Shown in pieces: positions 1-10,459 of a stretch of 64,000 bases of DNA. Positions within the stretch are counted from its first letter, which is position 1. Every line of letters begins with the position of its first letter. The DNA comes from Otatea glauca. Its lineage: Eukaryota > Streptophyta > Magnoliopsida > Poales > Poaceae. The stretch covers positions 24,575,336 to 24,639,335 of the forward strand of contig CM070722.1 of assembly GCA_036346275.1 (NCBI GenBank). Direction: 5' to 3'. The notes below the pieces were generated by a model. The model searched no databases, was not told the origin of the DNA, and was given only the letters and a program-made list of their open reading frames with translations. The position numbers were made by a program, and so were the translations under genes.

Positions 1-640
1 AAGTCATCTCTCAAAAATGGGGGGCATATGTTTGCACCAAAATTTGGCAAGTTTATCCAAATCAAGCAATAAAATTAAAGATACGGAAACTAACGGAGGA
101 TTGGAAAGAACTCGAGATATTTGATAACTGCAAGATTTTTAGAGGAAACAATCGTTCAAGATAAGGCCGATACGGACACGGACTTGAAGCGTATTGTAAC
201 GGGACACTATCGGCCAAGGGTATAAAAGAAGAACCAAAGCGGGCTGCGAAAATCATCATCAACACAATACAATCAATCAGTCTACTTTTTCTACTTTTCC
301 TGTCAAACCAGGAGTAGCTTCTGTACTTTAGCCTTCGTAATCGATCTTGATCAATAAAGTTGCGTATCGCCGATTGTTGATCTTCGTCAATTACACCCCA
401 GGTTCGATTTGTTCTGATTTTGTTGCACATCGCCTTCTTCAGAATCGATCTGCCTTTATTCTCTGATTAGCCTTAATCGGCTAGTTAGACTTATCCTGTT
501 ACCTTGATCTTGATCGGCTTCAAGCTGATTGGATCTAAGCCGATTGATCGTCACGATCGGCTTTGCGTGAATTTTATATTTTACCTTGTCGGTTACAGGT
601 CAAATCGACTGGCACACTCTTGAACCAGGTGTTCATATGG
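1..640 (+). mobile_element. LTR-like retroelement fragment
   Basis: This looks like the downstream part of a long terminal repeat. It has a TATAAAAG box at 221-228, then about 130 bp further a polyadenylation-type AATAAA at 353-358, which is the spacing expected of a U3-R-U5 promoter and poly(A) pair. The sequence is rich in short repeats of the kind CGGCTT/GATCGGC. A GGTTACAGGTCAAATCGACT junction near 590-610 resembles the LTR end or leader of grass gypsy elements; this is from memory and not confirmed. No coding domain is visible, and the fragment runs off the left edge. Bases 641-882 hold nothing I can identify. It lies downstream of the last recognisable formin exon on the minus strand, so it may sit in a later formin intron or may mark where the gene is truncated. 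Confidence 0.5.
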
Positions 641-882
641 TGTGTTGCTGTCAGAAACCCTACATTAAATTTTTGACTCCAACAACTACACATGAGCCAG
701 ACTCCCAGGTGTACACGCGCAGGACTCCGGAGATTAGCATGCCACAGGCCATGAGATCAGCACAGCATCAATTAAGGATTACTTCCTTCTTTAGCCTAGC
801 TATCTTTGGCATGTATCTTAACCAATCCTCTATGTACTCTTTATATACATCGGTGGCTGCAATACAACGATTTATTGCGTAA

Positions 883-1930
883 TTATCTTGTATACTCTAC
901 GCTTTCACTGTCTTCTTGATTTAACTCTTGGCTTGGAGGACTCGATGGAGAAGCTGGAGGTGTTTGAATGGTGAAAGTTGCCTGTTCTATCTCTGTGGTA
1001 GTGTCATTTGCACAATCTTTTTGAACCATCGGATCTGTCGTTGCCTGATGTGAATTATGCTTCAAGTGTACTTTAGAAAGAGTTGCAGTTCTTCTTTCTT
1101 GAGCTGCTTCTTGCTTCAATTTATTTGCAATCTCATGTTCTTTGTGAGGAATTGGAGATGTCTTTGTTTGAGATGTACTATGATTAGAGCTAGAAGTTGT
1201 AACAAGGGTTCTATTTTGCATGGTTTCTCTAAGAAGTATCTTATCATCTGATCTACTGTCTGGTTTCCTCATTTTCTTTTTAATGATTGGAACTGGGGGG
1301 ATAATGGCAGCTTGTTTCTTGAGATATTGCCAAGTTTTCCTCATAGGCAGGGGGTTTAGGTTCATATCCTGCCACATTGTTGTGATGGACTTCATTGACA
1401 CTACTTGTAACCCCTTGGCCCCCTTGCTGCAAGATAGTTTCTGCCCCTCGATGTACAACTCTTTCAGGCACACTCCTGTTTTCTCGGCAATTAGTTGACA
1501 TCTCTTCATTTAGATCTTTTCTTGCGGGAGAAACTGGTTGCATAGCGCTACTGCTTCCAACTTCTAGTAGATTGCTTGTTTCCTCTAAGCTAGGATTTTT
1601 GCTTTCTCTAGTAAGATCAGCTTTATGGATAAATTCGGCCTCATCGTGATTGCTAATGCTTCTAATGCTTCCTTTCTCTTCTGAACTGCCACTTGCTGTA
1701 TCCGATGCTTTGGCTTCAATCTCTGTGTTGACGTCTGGCTCTAGATAGCAACCTTGTCGCAAAGTCTCGTTGTGCTTTGATCTCAAATCTGAGTCGATCA
1801 AGATCTCGTCAAAATCATAAAACAACTCTGCATTCCCTAGATAGGAAAGCTCACTCTCATACTGGCTTTCACGTAGCGTTTCTTCTATATGACTATCAAT
1901 ATCTGATAGCTCCACGTCTGAGAAGAACAC
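883..1930 (-). CDS. formin exon 4, acidic linker, frameshifted
   Basis: After the acceptor at 1931-1932 the exon reads VFFSDVELSDIDSHIEE, an acidic linker typical of the region between the C2 module and FH1/FH2. The first frame closes at 1280. The reading continues in a neighbouring frame as IIPPVPIIKKKMRKPDSRSD to a stop at 883. The change coincides with a run of six G (plus strand 1295-1300), so a single-base slip, real or technical, explains it. The last residues before the stop could be intron if the GTAGAG near 895 is a donor. No proline-rich FH1 or FH2 follows. Confidence 0.6.
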
Positions 1931-2011
1931 CTAGTTCAAGAGCTCACGATGTTCATTATGCACACACAAATAGAATATAATCAGTAAGGTGGCAACAGGT
2001 ATTGAGCATAC

Positions 2012-2233
2012 CTCAATCTTGAAGTCTTTTTGGATTTTATCCCTGCTGCAATTCCATGGCAGATCAATGTCATCCAGAGTGAACACCATCATGTTGGACT
2101 GCAGAAAGCAAGTGTTGAACATGATCCTGAACATGATCTGCTGGTGATCTTTGTCGCCGATCTGGATGCACTCAATGACAACATCACCTTGTATTTCACC
2201 CTCGGTGTTAGCCTTGATCACCGCGCTTTCCGC
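2012..2233 (-). CDS. formin exon 3, C2 segment
   Basis: A 222-nt exon with clean TATAG acceptor and GAG|GTATGC donor, phase 0 at both ends. It encodes AESAVIKANTEGEIQGDVV, then FRIMFNTCFLQSN and LDDIDLPW, and ends KDFKIE. These match the tensin-type C2 part of class II formins, which binds phosphoinositides in characterised members. The exon is uninterrupted. Confidence 0.8.
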
Positions 2234-2301
2234 CTATAAGAGAACATCCACGGTTAGAACACGACCATTAGACAGCACTTACAGAATTGAGAAACCATTA
2301 C

Positions 2302-3015
2302 CTGCTTATACTGCTTGAACTGTTTCTTGATCCTTGGTGTGCGAACGAGAACCTTCGGCGATGGCGACGTATCGATCTGCGCATGCGGTTCTTGCCCGTG
2401 GACACGAATAATCGGCCTGCATCCTCCACTGCCGTCAAAATTTGGAACAGCTCTGAGGATAAGGCAGTCCAAGATAAAGGGTTCCTGCCTCATGCCCTTC
2501 AGGGAACCCCTTAGCCTTGTCACATATTGCAGGTACCTCAAATGAGAGGGCTGTGGATTCAGCGCTGAACAGGCACTGAGCAGCTCCATTGGTGCTCTCC
2601 CGTACACCATTTCCAGCATCTTCTGCTCAGATGCAGACTCTTCTATGTACACAAGCAGGCTAGACATGGCGAATGCGAGGGCGGGCCACGCCCCGTTCTC
2701 GCAATGCATGAGCAGGATGTTGCGCTGGCGGTCAGATACGAGCCAATCGACGCATGAGAAGAGGAACGCACGGATTGTCGCAAGAGCAAGCGATGGGCAA
2801 TCTGCGTATCGGCATGGGTAGTCGGTGATGGAGACACCGTACTGCAGGAGAGAGTCGATGCCGATTGCCGACAGTTCTCCTGTCGGCTGCCGCCAAGTTG
2901 AAGACCATCAGTGAGGTGTGTGGGTGGCTGCTCTTGAGCTGAATGATGATGCTGGCCAGGTAATCCTTGTGTGCATCCTCATCAAGTGTTTCTGTTGATA
3001 TGCAAGAGTTGAACA
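2302..3015 (-). CDS. formin exon 2, PTEN-like phosphatase segment
   Basis: The exon opens after CCTGCAG with FNSCISTETLDEDAHKDY and runs through LMVFNL. After a 1-nt frame change near 2880-2890 it continues as LLQYGVSITDYPCRYADCP, then LLMHCENGAWPALAF, LNPQPSHLRYLQYV and FDGSGGCRPIIRVHGQ. These are the hallmark blocks of the formin PTEN-like domain. The P-loop is HCENGAWP, lacking the catalytic arginine as in other plant formins, so no phosphatase activity is expected. The donor is AAGCAG|GTAATG. The frame change is the main sign of decay in this exon. Confidence 0.75.
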
Positions 3016-3635
3016 CTGCAGGGGAAGTGGTATGTTGTATTTCATTAGTTCGATACTGCTATGGCATTGTAATAGGAAAGAAGTGATGATATGTATTAAG
3101 ACCGAACATTTCTATGATGTGTGCTTGGCTTTTGACTCTGTACATAATCTCATTTTTCGATGCGGCCTGTAGTACTTCAGTTTACACCACATCAATCCAG
3201 AGACACATTTTTTGGTGATTACAAATACTGGAAAATTAACGATGTAATGATACTGTAGGAACTATACATGCTTTGTTGGCACAACTACTTTTATAAATCA
3301 ACTTCAAATACGACTAAGTACCCAATTAACTTTTCTCAGACTTTGGATTAGTACTAGTCCGATTTCAACCATCCAACTTTAAATGAGTAAAGACAACATT
3401 ATGATTTTGTGTATAATAGCTCAAATCAATGTTATACATTTTGGAAACTAGTCCAATCTTTACGTTGTATCTCGAAGTTCACATATATATATACAGGAGA
3501 ACATCCAAAAATAACTTGCATCAGAGAGGGGGAAAGCAAGCAGATAAAAAAAACACTAGGTAAGGCATGAACAAATAATTAATCCATCAGTTCGTTCTCG
3601 GTTTAATCAGGGGACATACAGTCACAGAACACCCG
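3016..3635. other. formin intron 1, part left of the MULE
   Basis: AT-rich DNA between the exon 2 acceptor and the MULE target duplication. I see no ORF, repeat or RNA gene in it. Without the MULE, intron 1 would be about 0.94 kb. Confidence 0.6.
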
Positions 3636-3644
3636 CTCAAAGAC
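3636..3644. repeat. MULE target site duplication, left
   Basis: CTCAAAGAC directly precedes the left inverted repeat and recurs exactly at 11953-11961 after the right one. Nine bases is the duplication length of Mutator elements. Confidence 0.9.
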
Positions 3645-3865
3645 GGATTTTTTTCTTTAATATTTATTTTTATTCTTTTTTTCAAAACTAGGCGTCAGGA
3701 TGAAAATTTTGCAGAAATGGACGCCGGTCGCCCGTGTATGGGGCGATCGCCCCATACATGGGCGATATGTGCCTCCGCCGTTACTAGCCGTTGGACGACC
3801 GTTGGTGTGGGCCCCCTTGTCGCCCGAGACAGGGGCGATCGCCCAACAGAGGGGCGACAGGGGGG
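3645..3865 (+). repeat. MULE terminal inverted repeat, left
   Basis: Starts GGATTTTTTTCTTTAATATT and matches the reverse complement of 11722-11952. Shared landmarks are TTTTTCAAAACTA, CGTC(C)GGATGAAAA, GCAGAAATGGA, GGGGCGATCGCCCCATAC and GAGACAGGGGCGATCGCCC. The outer 80 bp is AT-rich and the inner part GC-rich, with GCGATCGC palindromes that are candidate transposase-binding sites (inference). Confidence 0.88.
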
Positions 3866-3872
3866 TATAAAA
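3866..3872 (+). promoter_or_regulatory. TATA box at inner edge of left TIR
   Basis: TATAAAA follows directly on the GC-rich inner end of the inverted repeat and points toward the transposase. Mutator inverted repeats commonly hold the promoter for the element's own genes, so this is a plausible transposase promoter. Confidence 0.5.
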
Positions 3873-3904
3873 CAAGTCGCCCAGGCGAGCGGGGAAGCCA
3901 GCCG

Positions 3905-4012
3905 AGGCAGAAGAAAAAGAAAGAAGAAGAGGAGAAGGAAGAAGAAGAGAAAGAAGAAGAAGAAAAAAAGAAGAAAAAAAGAAGAGAAAAAAAAGAAAAA
4001 GGGGGCAAAAAG
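3905..4012 (+). repeat. purine-rich GAA/AAG tract
   Basis: About 110 bp of almost pure A and G (GAAGAAGAG-type triplets). It gives a long lysine/glutamate-rich false ORF on the plus strand and a serine/phenylalanine one on the other. It is probably 5' leader sequence of the element, not coding. Confidence 0.8.
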
Positions 4013-4194
4013 TAAATCGTCATTTCTGTGAAGGTATTTTTACAAAAATTTTTATGATTGTTTAGTTACGTAGAAGTTAAATGTACCATTTATTATTTAA
4101 ATTTTTACGATTTTGTAGTTTTTAGAAAATTTAGTAGGAGTGTGTTATTAGAATTTTAATGTAGCATTTAATATTTAGAAAATTTAGGATAGTG

Positions 4195-4631
4195 TTGTTT
4201 AGAAATTTCTCGGATAGCGTTTAGAACTTTAATGTAGTATTTAGCTTTTAAAAATTTCAGGATTGTATAGTATTTAGTACGTTACAAATTTATTTAGTAT
4301 TAGAAATTTATTTTAGTGTTTAGAAAATTTAGGATTGTGCAGCGTTTAGAATTTCTCGCATAGTGTTGTTTAGAAATTCCTCGGATAGCGTTTAGAACTT
4401 TAATGTAGTATTTAGTTTTTAGAAATTTCAGGATTGTATAGTATTTAGTACGTTACAAATTTATTGTAGTATTAGAAATTTATTTTAGTGTTTAGAAAAT
4501 TTAGGATTGTGCAGCGTTTAGAATTTCTCGCATAGTGTTGTTTAGAAATTTTTCGGATAGCGTTTAGAACTTTAATGTAGTATTTAGTTTTTAGAAATTT
4601 AAAGATTGTATAGTATTCAGTATATAGAAAG
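4195..4631 (+). repeat. 172-bp tandem repeat, about 2.5 copies
   Basis: Units begin at 4195, 4366 and 4538, each with TTGTTTAGAAAT followed by CGGATAGCGTTTAGAAC. The period is 171-172 bp. It lies between the leader and the first coding sequence of the transposase, possibly in a 5' intron. The bases around it (4032-4880) are AT-rich and hold nothing else I recognise. Confidence 0.8.
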
Positions 4632-4889
4632 TGAATACAGTGAAAATAGTAAGCAATATTTACAAATTTAATTTGGTAGGGTTAATTTAATGTAGCACAA
4701 ATATAATGTTAGGCCATATGGTAGGCAAGTCGAATTACTTATTTGTAGTCAAATCACTTATTTATAGTCGTATTATGCAGTACGATCAATGTATATTGTA
4801 TTTTAGAGTAATATTTTTTCGTCGAACGTTGCAGCATGTTGGAGAAATTGTATTTCCAAATATTTTATGGAGATGGGGAGATAGCAAAG

Positions 4890-7447
4890 GAGACGGATGG
4901 GGTGGATTTATCATCATTTTCAAGAGTCGTACGGGGCATATGCAGACCTAGCGATAGGACATACTGAGGGTTTGTTGGAGTGGATGTCTCGCATGTTCGA
5001 TTTGGATCCCAATTGTTCGGCTTCGGGTCGAGCAGAGTGAGCCGTCGCGCAGGACTGTTTTATGGAGAGTTGATTCCTATTAACTCGGCGTCAACATGGA
5101 GGAGTTATGTTGGTTTTGCTGTAGAGCGGGTTGGCGCTCATGTTGTTGGTCTGATGCTACCGGTAGCTCCATCGGTGTCGCAAGTTCGTGATGTCGGGGC
5201 GGACATTACGGGGGAGGGGACGTCAAATGTGCAAGGATGCGAAGAGGAAGGCGGCGAGGACTATGGAGACGAGGAGCACAAGACTGGTGGTAGCGAAGGG
5301 ATCGGAGGGGTAGAGGAGACAACGGTGGAGGAGCGAGGGGTGGCCGACGAGGGGGAGGAGGTGGAGGACATAGTTGACCTGATGGAAGAGGAGGACCGTG
5401 CGGATGAGGAAGTCCCTGATGGTGAGCACTCTGACGAGGAGGACAACGCTCTTGAGGTGCCTATCCCTGGTGCGTGGACCAATTACAGTTTCGAAGACCT
5501 AACAACGAATGAAGGGAACACTGATGCATGGGAGTATCGTGAGAACGAGGTGACGGATGGGGCCATATATAAAGACAAGGAGGCTGTGATGGATGCGGTG
5601 AAGTACTGGGCAATGTCTCTCCGGCGGCAATTCAGGGTAGTGAAGTCCAGCAAGAAGGAGTACGACATGAAGTGCGTAGTTGATTCGTGCCCATGGCGGG
5701 TGCATGCATACAAGGGGAAGTGGAAGGACTACTGGAAATGCTCCATAGTGATGGAACACAATTGCGTGTTGGAAGAAGCGGAGCAGGTACACCGCAATCT
5801 GTCGTCCACTTGGGTGGCAAATGTGTTTTATGGTCAGATCGTGGACAATCCGCACCTGCAGCCTCGATCTATTATCACAGCCGTGGAGGAGAGGTTTCAG
5901 TACAAGATTAGCTACGGAAAGGCATGGAGAGCGAAAAGGACAGCTCTGGAAATGCGGTTCGGGACGTACGAGGCTTCCTACGAGAATATTCCCCACCTGC
6001 TGAGGGCAATAGCACGTAGGAACCCCGGTACATCCGTCGACCTTGCGGAGTTTCCTGCGGGTGGTGTGTGCGCGGGTAAGTGGGTCTTGCAGCGTGCATT
6101 CTTCGCCCTGGGCGCATGCATAAATGCGTTCCGGCACTGTCGCCCGGTCATTTGCATGGACGGCACATTCCTCACGGGGAAGTATAAGGGCCAGATTCTA
6201 ACTGCGATCGCGGTGGACGCCAACAACCAGGTTCTACCGGTTGCATTGGCCTTCGTGGAGGGGGAAAACACGGAGAGCTGGTACTGGTTCCTTGAAAGAG
6301 TGAAGTCGGCGATTGTTACGGGCGGGCACGATGTTTGTGTCATCCATGACCGACATGCAGGGCTGCTAAGGGCTATCGTGGATATGCAGCAAGGGTCCAC
6401 CGTCGTGGGAGCAGCAAAGTGGCCGGACCTGAAGAGCAGGTGGTGCATGAGGCACATGGGTGCCAATTTTTTCCATCAGTTCAGGAACAAGGAGCTTATG
6501 AACATGTTCAAGCGGCTGTGTAAACAGAACCAACGGAGGAAGTTCGACGCGCTTTGGAGGACGTTGGATGAACTAACGAAGAAGCAGTCAATGAATCCAA
6601 GAGATACCGCTGGTTCATCAAGGAACCCGATGGTGTACCATGAGCAAGGAGAAGACCCCACAGCTTTGTGTGCGCTCCCGACAGACGCCCCAAACATTCG
6701 GCGTAGGCCGGGGACTAGCATAAAGAGTTTCACCGACTGGATACGGCACGAGCCTTTGGAGAAATGGTCCCTTCTGCATGACGAGGGCGGCTCGCGTTAC
6801 GGAATCATGACAACGAACCTGGCGGAGATTTACAACTGGGTAATGAAAGGCACCAGATGCCTTCCACTGGTGGGTATAGTTGAAGGTGTCTTACTAGGGA
6901 CACAGAGATATTTCATTGAGCGATACAAGAGCTCCGCAGCATGTATGTCGGACAATCGACTGTCGTACTCAACGGTTGTATCTACATACATGTCCAAGAA
7001 AACAAGAAAGGCGCAGGCACATCGGGTGACACCGGAGAGTGGCGTGGAACGGAGATACCATGTGCACTGTGGTGACCGAGGTCGCAGGGGTGCCCATCGG
7101 GAGAGGACTTCCCATCTGTGCATACTCCGAGCAGCTGACTGCGAGTGCTCCTTCCAGAAACCACGCCTGCTGCACTTGCCGTGCTCGCACATCATTGCCT
7201 TGATCGTTGAGGCGATCAATCCTGTCGTCCGTTCATCTCCCCCTACTACTACAAGCAAAGTGTTCTCAACACATGGCATCACGAGGTGTACGGATACCCA
7301 GTGGATGGATCGTTCACAACAGCCCCCCCTCCGGACCATCGATGGGTACCGGACATCCGAATGTTGAAGCTGAAGGTCGAGCGTCGAAGGACACGGCGCA
7401 TTCGAAACAATATAGACGAGTCCGAGGCGCGTCGCAACCGCGGATAA
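4890..7447 (+). CDS. MURA-type MULE transposase, frameshifted
   Basis: This DDE-type transposase would bind the inverted repeats and cut and rejoin the element in the nucleus. The longest frame (4980-7367) has an acidic stretch (5200-5460), then the N-terminal MULE DNA-binding region (KEAVMDAVKYWAMSLRRQF, CVVDSCPWRVHA). Next come the catalytic MULE domain (VICMDGTFLTGKYKGQ, VEGENTESWYWFL, VCVIHDRHAGLLRAI, WCMRHMGANF) and a SWIM zinc finger (CECSFQKP...LPCSHI, about 7141-7190). Two frame changes are visible. N-terminal similarity (HHFQESYGAYADLA, MSRMFDLDPN) lies in another frame before about 5030. After about 7220 the expected tail (NTWHHEVYGYPVDGSFT) continues in a third frame to a stop at 7445. 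No ATG opens the main frame near 4980, which supports an upstream start. The family assignment is certain; function of this copy is doubtful. Confidence 0.9.
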
Positions 7448-7547
7448 TGTAATGTTCGATCTTCTTCGCATCTTGTAAGATTCGATCATGTACCAGTGAA
7501 CTGTTGTGCCAATAATGTAATTTTCGCAGTTCCAGTAAGTAGTTCCT

Positions 7548-7937
7548 CGCGTCATGTATTTCTCGATGTACTAGTTAGTTGTTATTCGCATCATGTAATT
7601 TCCGATGTACCAGTTAGTTGTGATTCGTATCATGTAATTTTTGATGTACCAGTTAGTTGTTATTCGCATCATGTATTTTTTGATTTACCATTTAGTTGTT
7701 TTTTGCATCATGTATTTCTCGATGTACCAGTTAGTTGTTATTCGCATCATGTAATTTTTGATGTACCAGTTAGTTGTGATTCGCATCATATAATTTTTGA
7801 TGTACCAGTTAGTTGTTATTCGTATCATGTATTTTTTGATTTACCATTTAGTTGTTTTTTGCATCATGTATTTCTCGATGTACCAGTTAGTTGTTTTTCG
7901 CATCATGTATTTTTCGATGTACCAATTAATTCCTACG
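7548..7937 (+). repeat. 39-bp tandem array, 10 copies
   Basis: Ten units of exactly 39 bp, typified by CGCATCATGTAATTTTTGAT, follow the transposase stop. Units fall into a higher-order pattern of four (156 bp): units 4 and 8 share ATTTACCATTTAGTTG, while units 1, 5 and 9 share TATTTCTCGATG. Because 39 is a multiple of three, one frame stays open across it (a 169-residue false ORF from 7496). There are no spacers. It is probably 3' UTR or intergenic. Confidence 0.92.
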
Positions 7938-8094
7938 AGGGTAATGTAATTTCCGGCGTTGTGTGCCTCAGTGAACATATCTTCATCTTTTGTATTATTT
8001 GTTGAGTATGGTACAATTCGTTATTTCGCATTTCATTTTGTGTGCACATTTCATTACTGACAAATTTGTTATATTTCCTTTGTAACAAGCGACG

Positions 8095-10017
8095 ATGGCG
8101 CGACCTTACCCTGAGCTGCTCGACGCGACCGTCGATGCGACCCACCGGTCTAGGTACTCCGCAGAGCAGAATCGAGAGCTAGGGACACTCCGACCTCGGG
8201 TGCCCAACGAGCTGCTTCACATTGACCCACGCTGGGTTCCACGGTAAGCTGCCAACGCTTGCACTGTTTTACGTACATGTATTTACCTGTGAATGCAATT
8301 CTAACGACGCAATGCACTACATGCAGGTTGCGAGCGGCTGGCTTACTTCCTCTCTGTAGGATGGTGGAGTAGGTGACTACCCCGTTAGAGGGCAGGGAGG
8401 TCCCGCGGTTCGGGTACGACCGGTCCCTGCTGGCCGCACTCGTGGACTGGTGGAGATCGGAGACGCACACGTTCCACCTTCCGTGCGGAGAGATGGCTCC
8501 GACGCCAGACGTGTCGTACCTCCTAGGCCTCCCTTGTGGGTCGTCCGGTTGTCAGCCGCACGACGCCCCGTCGGCGAGCCGTTGTTGACACCGCACCGCA
8601 CTTCGTGACCTTACGGCGACGACCGGTGGATCGCCCACCGTGGGCCACCTCGGGTCCGACGATGTATGCTCCTCGTATCTTTTTCCCACTTAGGCACTTG
8701 TATAACCTCCGCCATTTATTATTTCCTCGCAGCGGACATTCGCGCACCGACAGGTGAGGAGGTCCTACCTCGAGTTTGTTTGGGAGTTCGACCGCCTCCA
8801 CGACGAGGACGTGCAATGGACGCCATACAGCGCGTACGACGTCCACGCCCGAGCACCTCACGGGGTCTCCGTGCTTTGCACACGAGATGAGGCCTTCTGG
8901 CTCACCCGTAAGGTCCTCGTCTTTGACCTGTGTGTCGAGGAGTACTCCCCGCATCGAGTGCTGCGGCAGTTCAGCCTATTCCAGTCCTTTCCCTTGCCGC
9001 CTCATCACGTTGTCGCACGTGGCGCTCACAGGTACTTACCCTGATCCTACTACTCCGTATCTTTGCAAAATGAATGTGGTGTGTACTTCCTGTTCTTGCA
9101 TTGCAGATGACCGGATGGGTCTTTGCATGGGCACTCGATTCGCGACCGTATGCAGCCATGGCGATCTGATGGGGACGCGACTCGACGAGAGAGTCACCGA
9201 GACCCGGCCGTACGACCCTGACATGTACGATGAGTACATGAAGTGGTTCGCCCCACGCACTCGCCTCAGGGTGGGGTACACACCAGCACCGTATGTCGCA
9301 CGACAAGCATCGGTGACGGACACGTACCCTTCACAGATGTCCCAGAGGGACAACTCCTCGGTAAGTGTCGCAATCGAAGCTACATGGTCACATCTTTCTC
9401 ATGTAAATTACGTAATAACAATCTGACGTTACATGTAGGCACATCTCGTCGGGGAGGTTGAGGCGGAGGCTATCTCCATGTTGACGCACCTTCAGGCGGG
9501 CATACAGGTGACCACCTCCAAGGCCGAGTCAGCTTGGGATCGGGTCCTCGATAGGATGAGGCGGTTGGGTCGCTTGGCCACCTTCCGGTGCCGCGGAGAC
9601 GTCGGCGAACGCAGCACACCACGTCCCCGTGGCCCAGCACCTCGCCCTACCCCCCGGTGCCTCGTTACGCTCCCACGCAGCTGCAGTGGGGATAGTGGGC
9701 TGAGGAGGCTCCTTCCTCGTCTCGCCCTACCCCGCCGGTTCCTTGTTACACTCCCACGCAGCAGCAGTGGGGATAGTGGGCTGCGGAGACACCCTCGTCG
9801 TCTCGCGCCCCAGCAGGACCCCAGGGTGGTTTCGACGACCCTGCGGACGTCGAGTTCGACCTGGAGGAGTACCTTTCGACCGACTACCTCGCCCCCACTC
9901 AGCTCTCGGGAGCGCCGCCACAGGACACGCCCTCGTCGCCGCCAGCCTAGGAGGGACGTCCGTCCACCGTCGCCACTCACCTACCCCACGGGCCAGATCA
10001 GGAAGCGTGGCTGTGAT
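8095..10017 (+). CDS. plant mobile domain (PMD) protein, multi-exon, damaged
   Basis: Exon 1 starts at ATG 8095 and ends at 8242 (CCACG|GTAAGC). It joins the acceptor at 8326 to give a segment with RAAGLLPLCRMVE, then after a TAG at 8370 YDRSLLAAL, ETHTFHLPCGEMAP and DVSYLLGLP. These are signature blocks of the PMD family (MAIN, MAIL and phosphatase 7 long-form-like proteins). A later segment, 8758-9031, has WTPYS...VHARAP, LCTRDEAFWLTRKVLVFD and VLRQF. At 9107-9360 there is RPYDPDMYDEYMKWFAPRTR, and from 9439 a helical C-terminus. The middle of the domain is missing between about 8545 and 8757. PMD genes occur both as host genes acting in silencing and inside transposons. Here the gene lies between the element's ends in the transposase's orientation, so I read it as element cargo. 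Exon borders after the second are approximate. Confidence 0.78.
9641..9800 (+). repeat. 80-bp direct duplication in PMD C-terminus
   Basis: Two adjacent units, each starting CTCGCCCTACCCC and ending in GTGGGGATAGTGGGCTG plus flank, at 9641 and 9721. Eighty is not a multiple of three, so the duplication changes frame and is likely a recent lesion or lies past the functional end. Confidence 0.7.
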
Positions 10018-10194
10018 TGACTAGTTGTACGGACGTATTTTTGTAATGCCTTTACGTTCAGCAGCATATTATATAACTCTCCGAGTTAGTAACATGACAG
10101 CCTTATCACTTTAAATTGTGCAAATCCATGTATGCATTGCTAGCCTATGCCACACGACATGACAACACACCAACGACTCGGTGCACCTATCGCC

Positions 10195-10275
10195 TTTAGT
10201 TGGGCGATCGCCCTAATATGGGGCGATTGCCCTAATATGAGGCGATCGCTCCATACCATGGCGATATCTGCCCAA
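10195..10275 (+). repeat. internal TIR-like block
   Basis: Contains GGGCGATCGCCC, GGGGCGATTGCCC and GGCGATCGCTCCATAC followed by ATGGCGATAT. That is the same order as in the left terminal repeat (GGCGATCGCCCCATAC, then ATGGGCGATAT). It lies just upstream of the zinc-finger gene, so it may act as that gene's promoter or as an extra transposase-binding site. Confidence 0.7.
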
Positions 10276-10459
10276 TATAACATTCGTTCTCACAAGCGGT
10301 CTCGCAAAGAATAGAGGAGGGGGGAAAATTCAGGATCAATCGAAAATACCGAGGCGTGCAAGTGCAAAGGGAAAGGGGAAAGCAAAGGAAGAAGCAAGTG
10401 CATACCCGCGCAATTTAGCGTACCAAGATCTCTTCCTACCTCGTGGAGCTGTAGCACCC

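Noticed and set aside
586..882. 98-codon plus-strand frame near the left edge
   Set aside because: No domain, starts inside the LTR-like fragment, and likely chance.
3717..4031. Lysine/glutamate-rich 104-codon frame
   Set aside because: It is a translation of the purine-rich GAA tract beside the inverted repeat; the reverse frame is equally long. There is no domain.
5499..6466. Long minus-strand frames over the transposase
   Set aside because: Codon-bias shadows of a GC-rich coding strand with no domain similarity.
6830..7555. 241-codon minus-strand frame
   Set aside because: Antisense shadow of the transposase; the plus strand carries the real motifs.
7548..7937. Possible CRISPR-like array
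   Set aside because: Units are adjacent with no spacers, and the window is plant nuclear DNA.
7496..8005. 169-codon frame with 13-residue repeats
   Set aside because: It exists only because the tandem unit is 39 bp; composition is skewed, and nothing supports translation.
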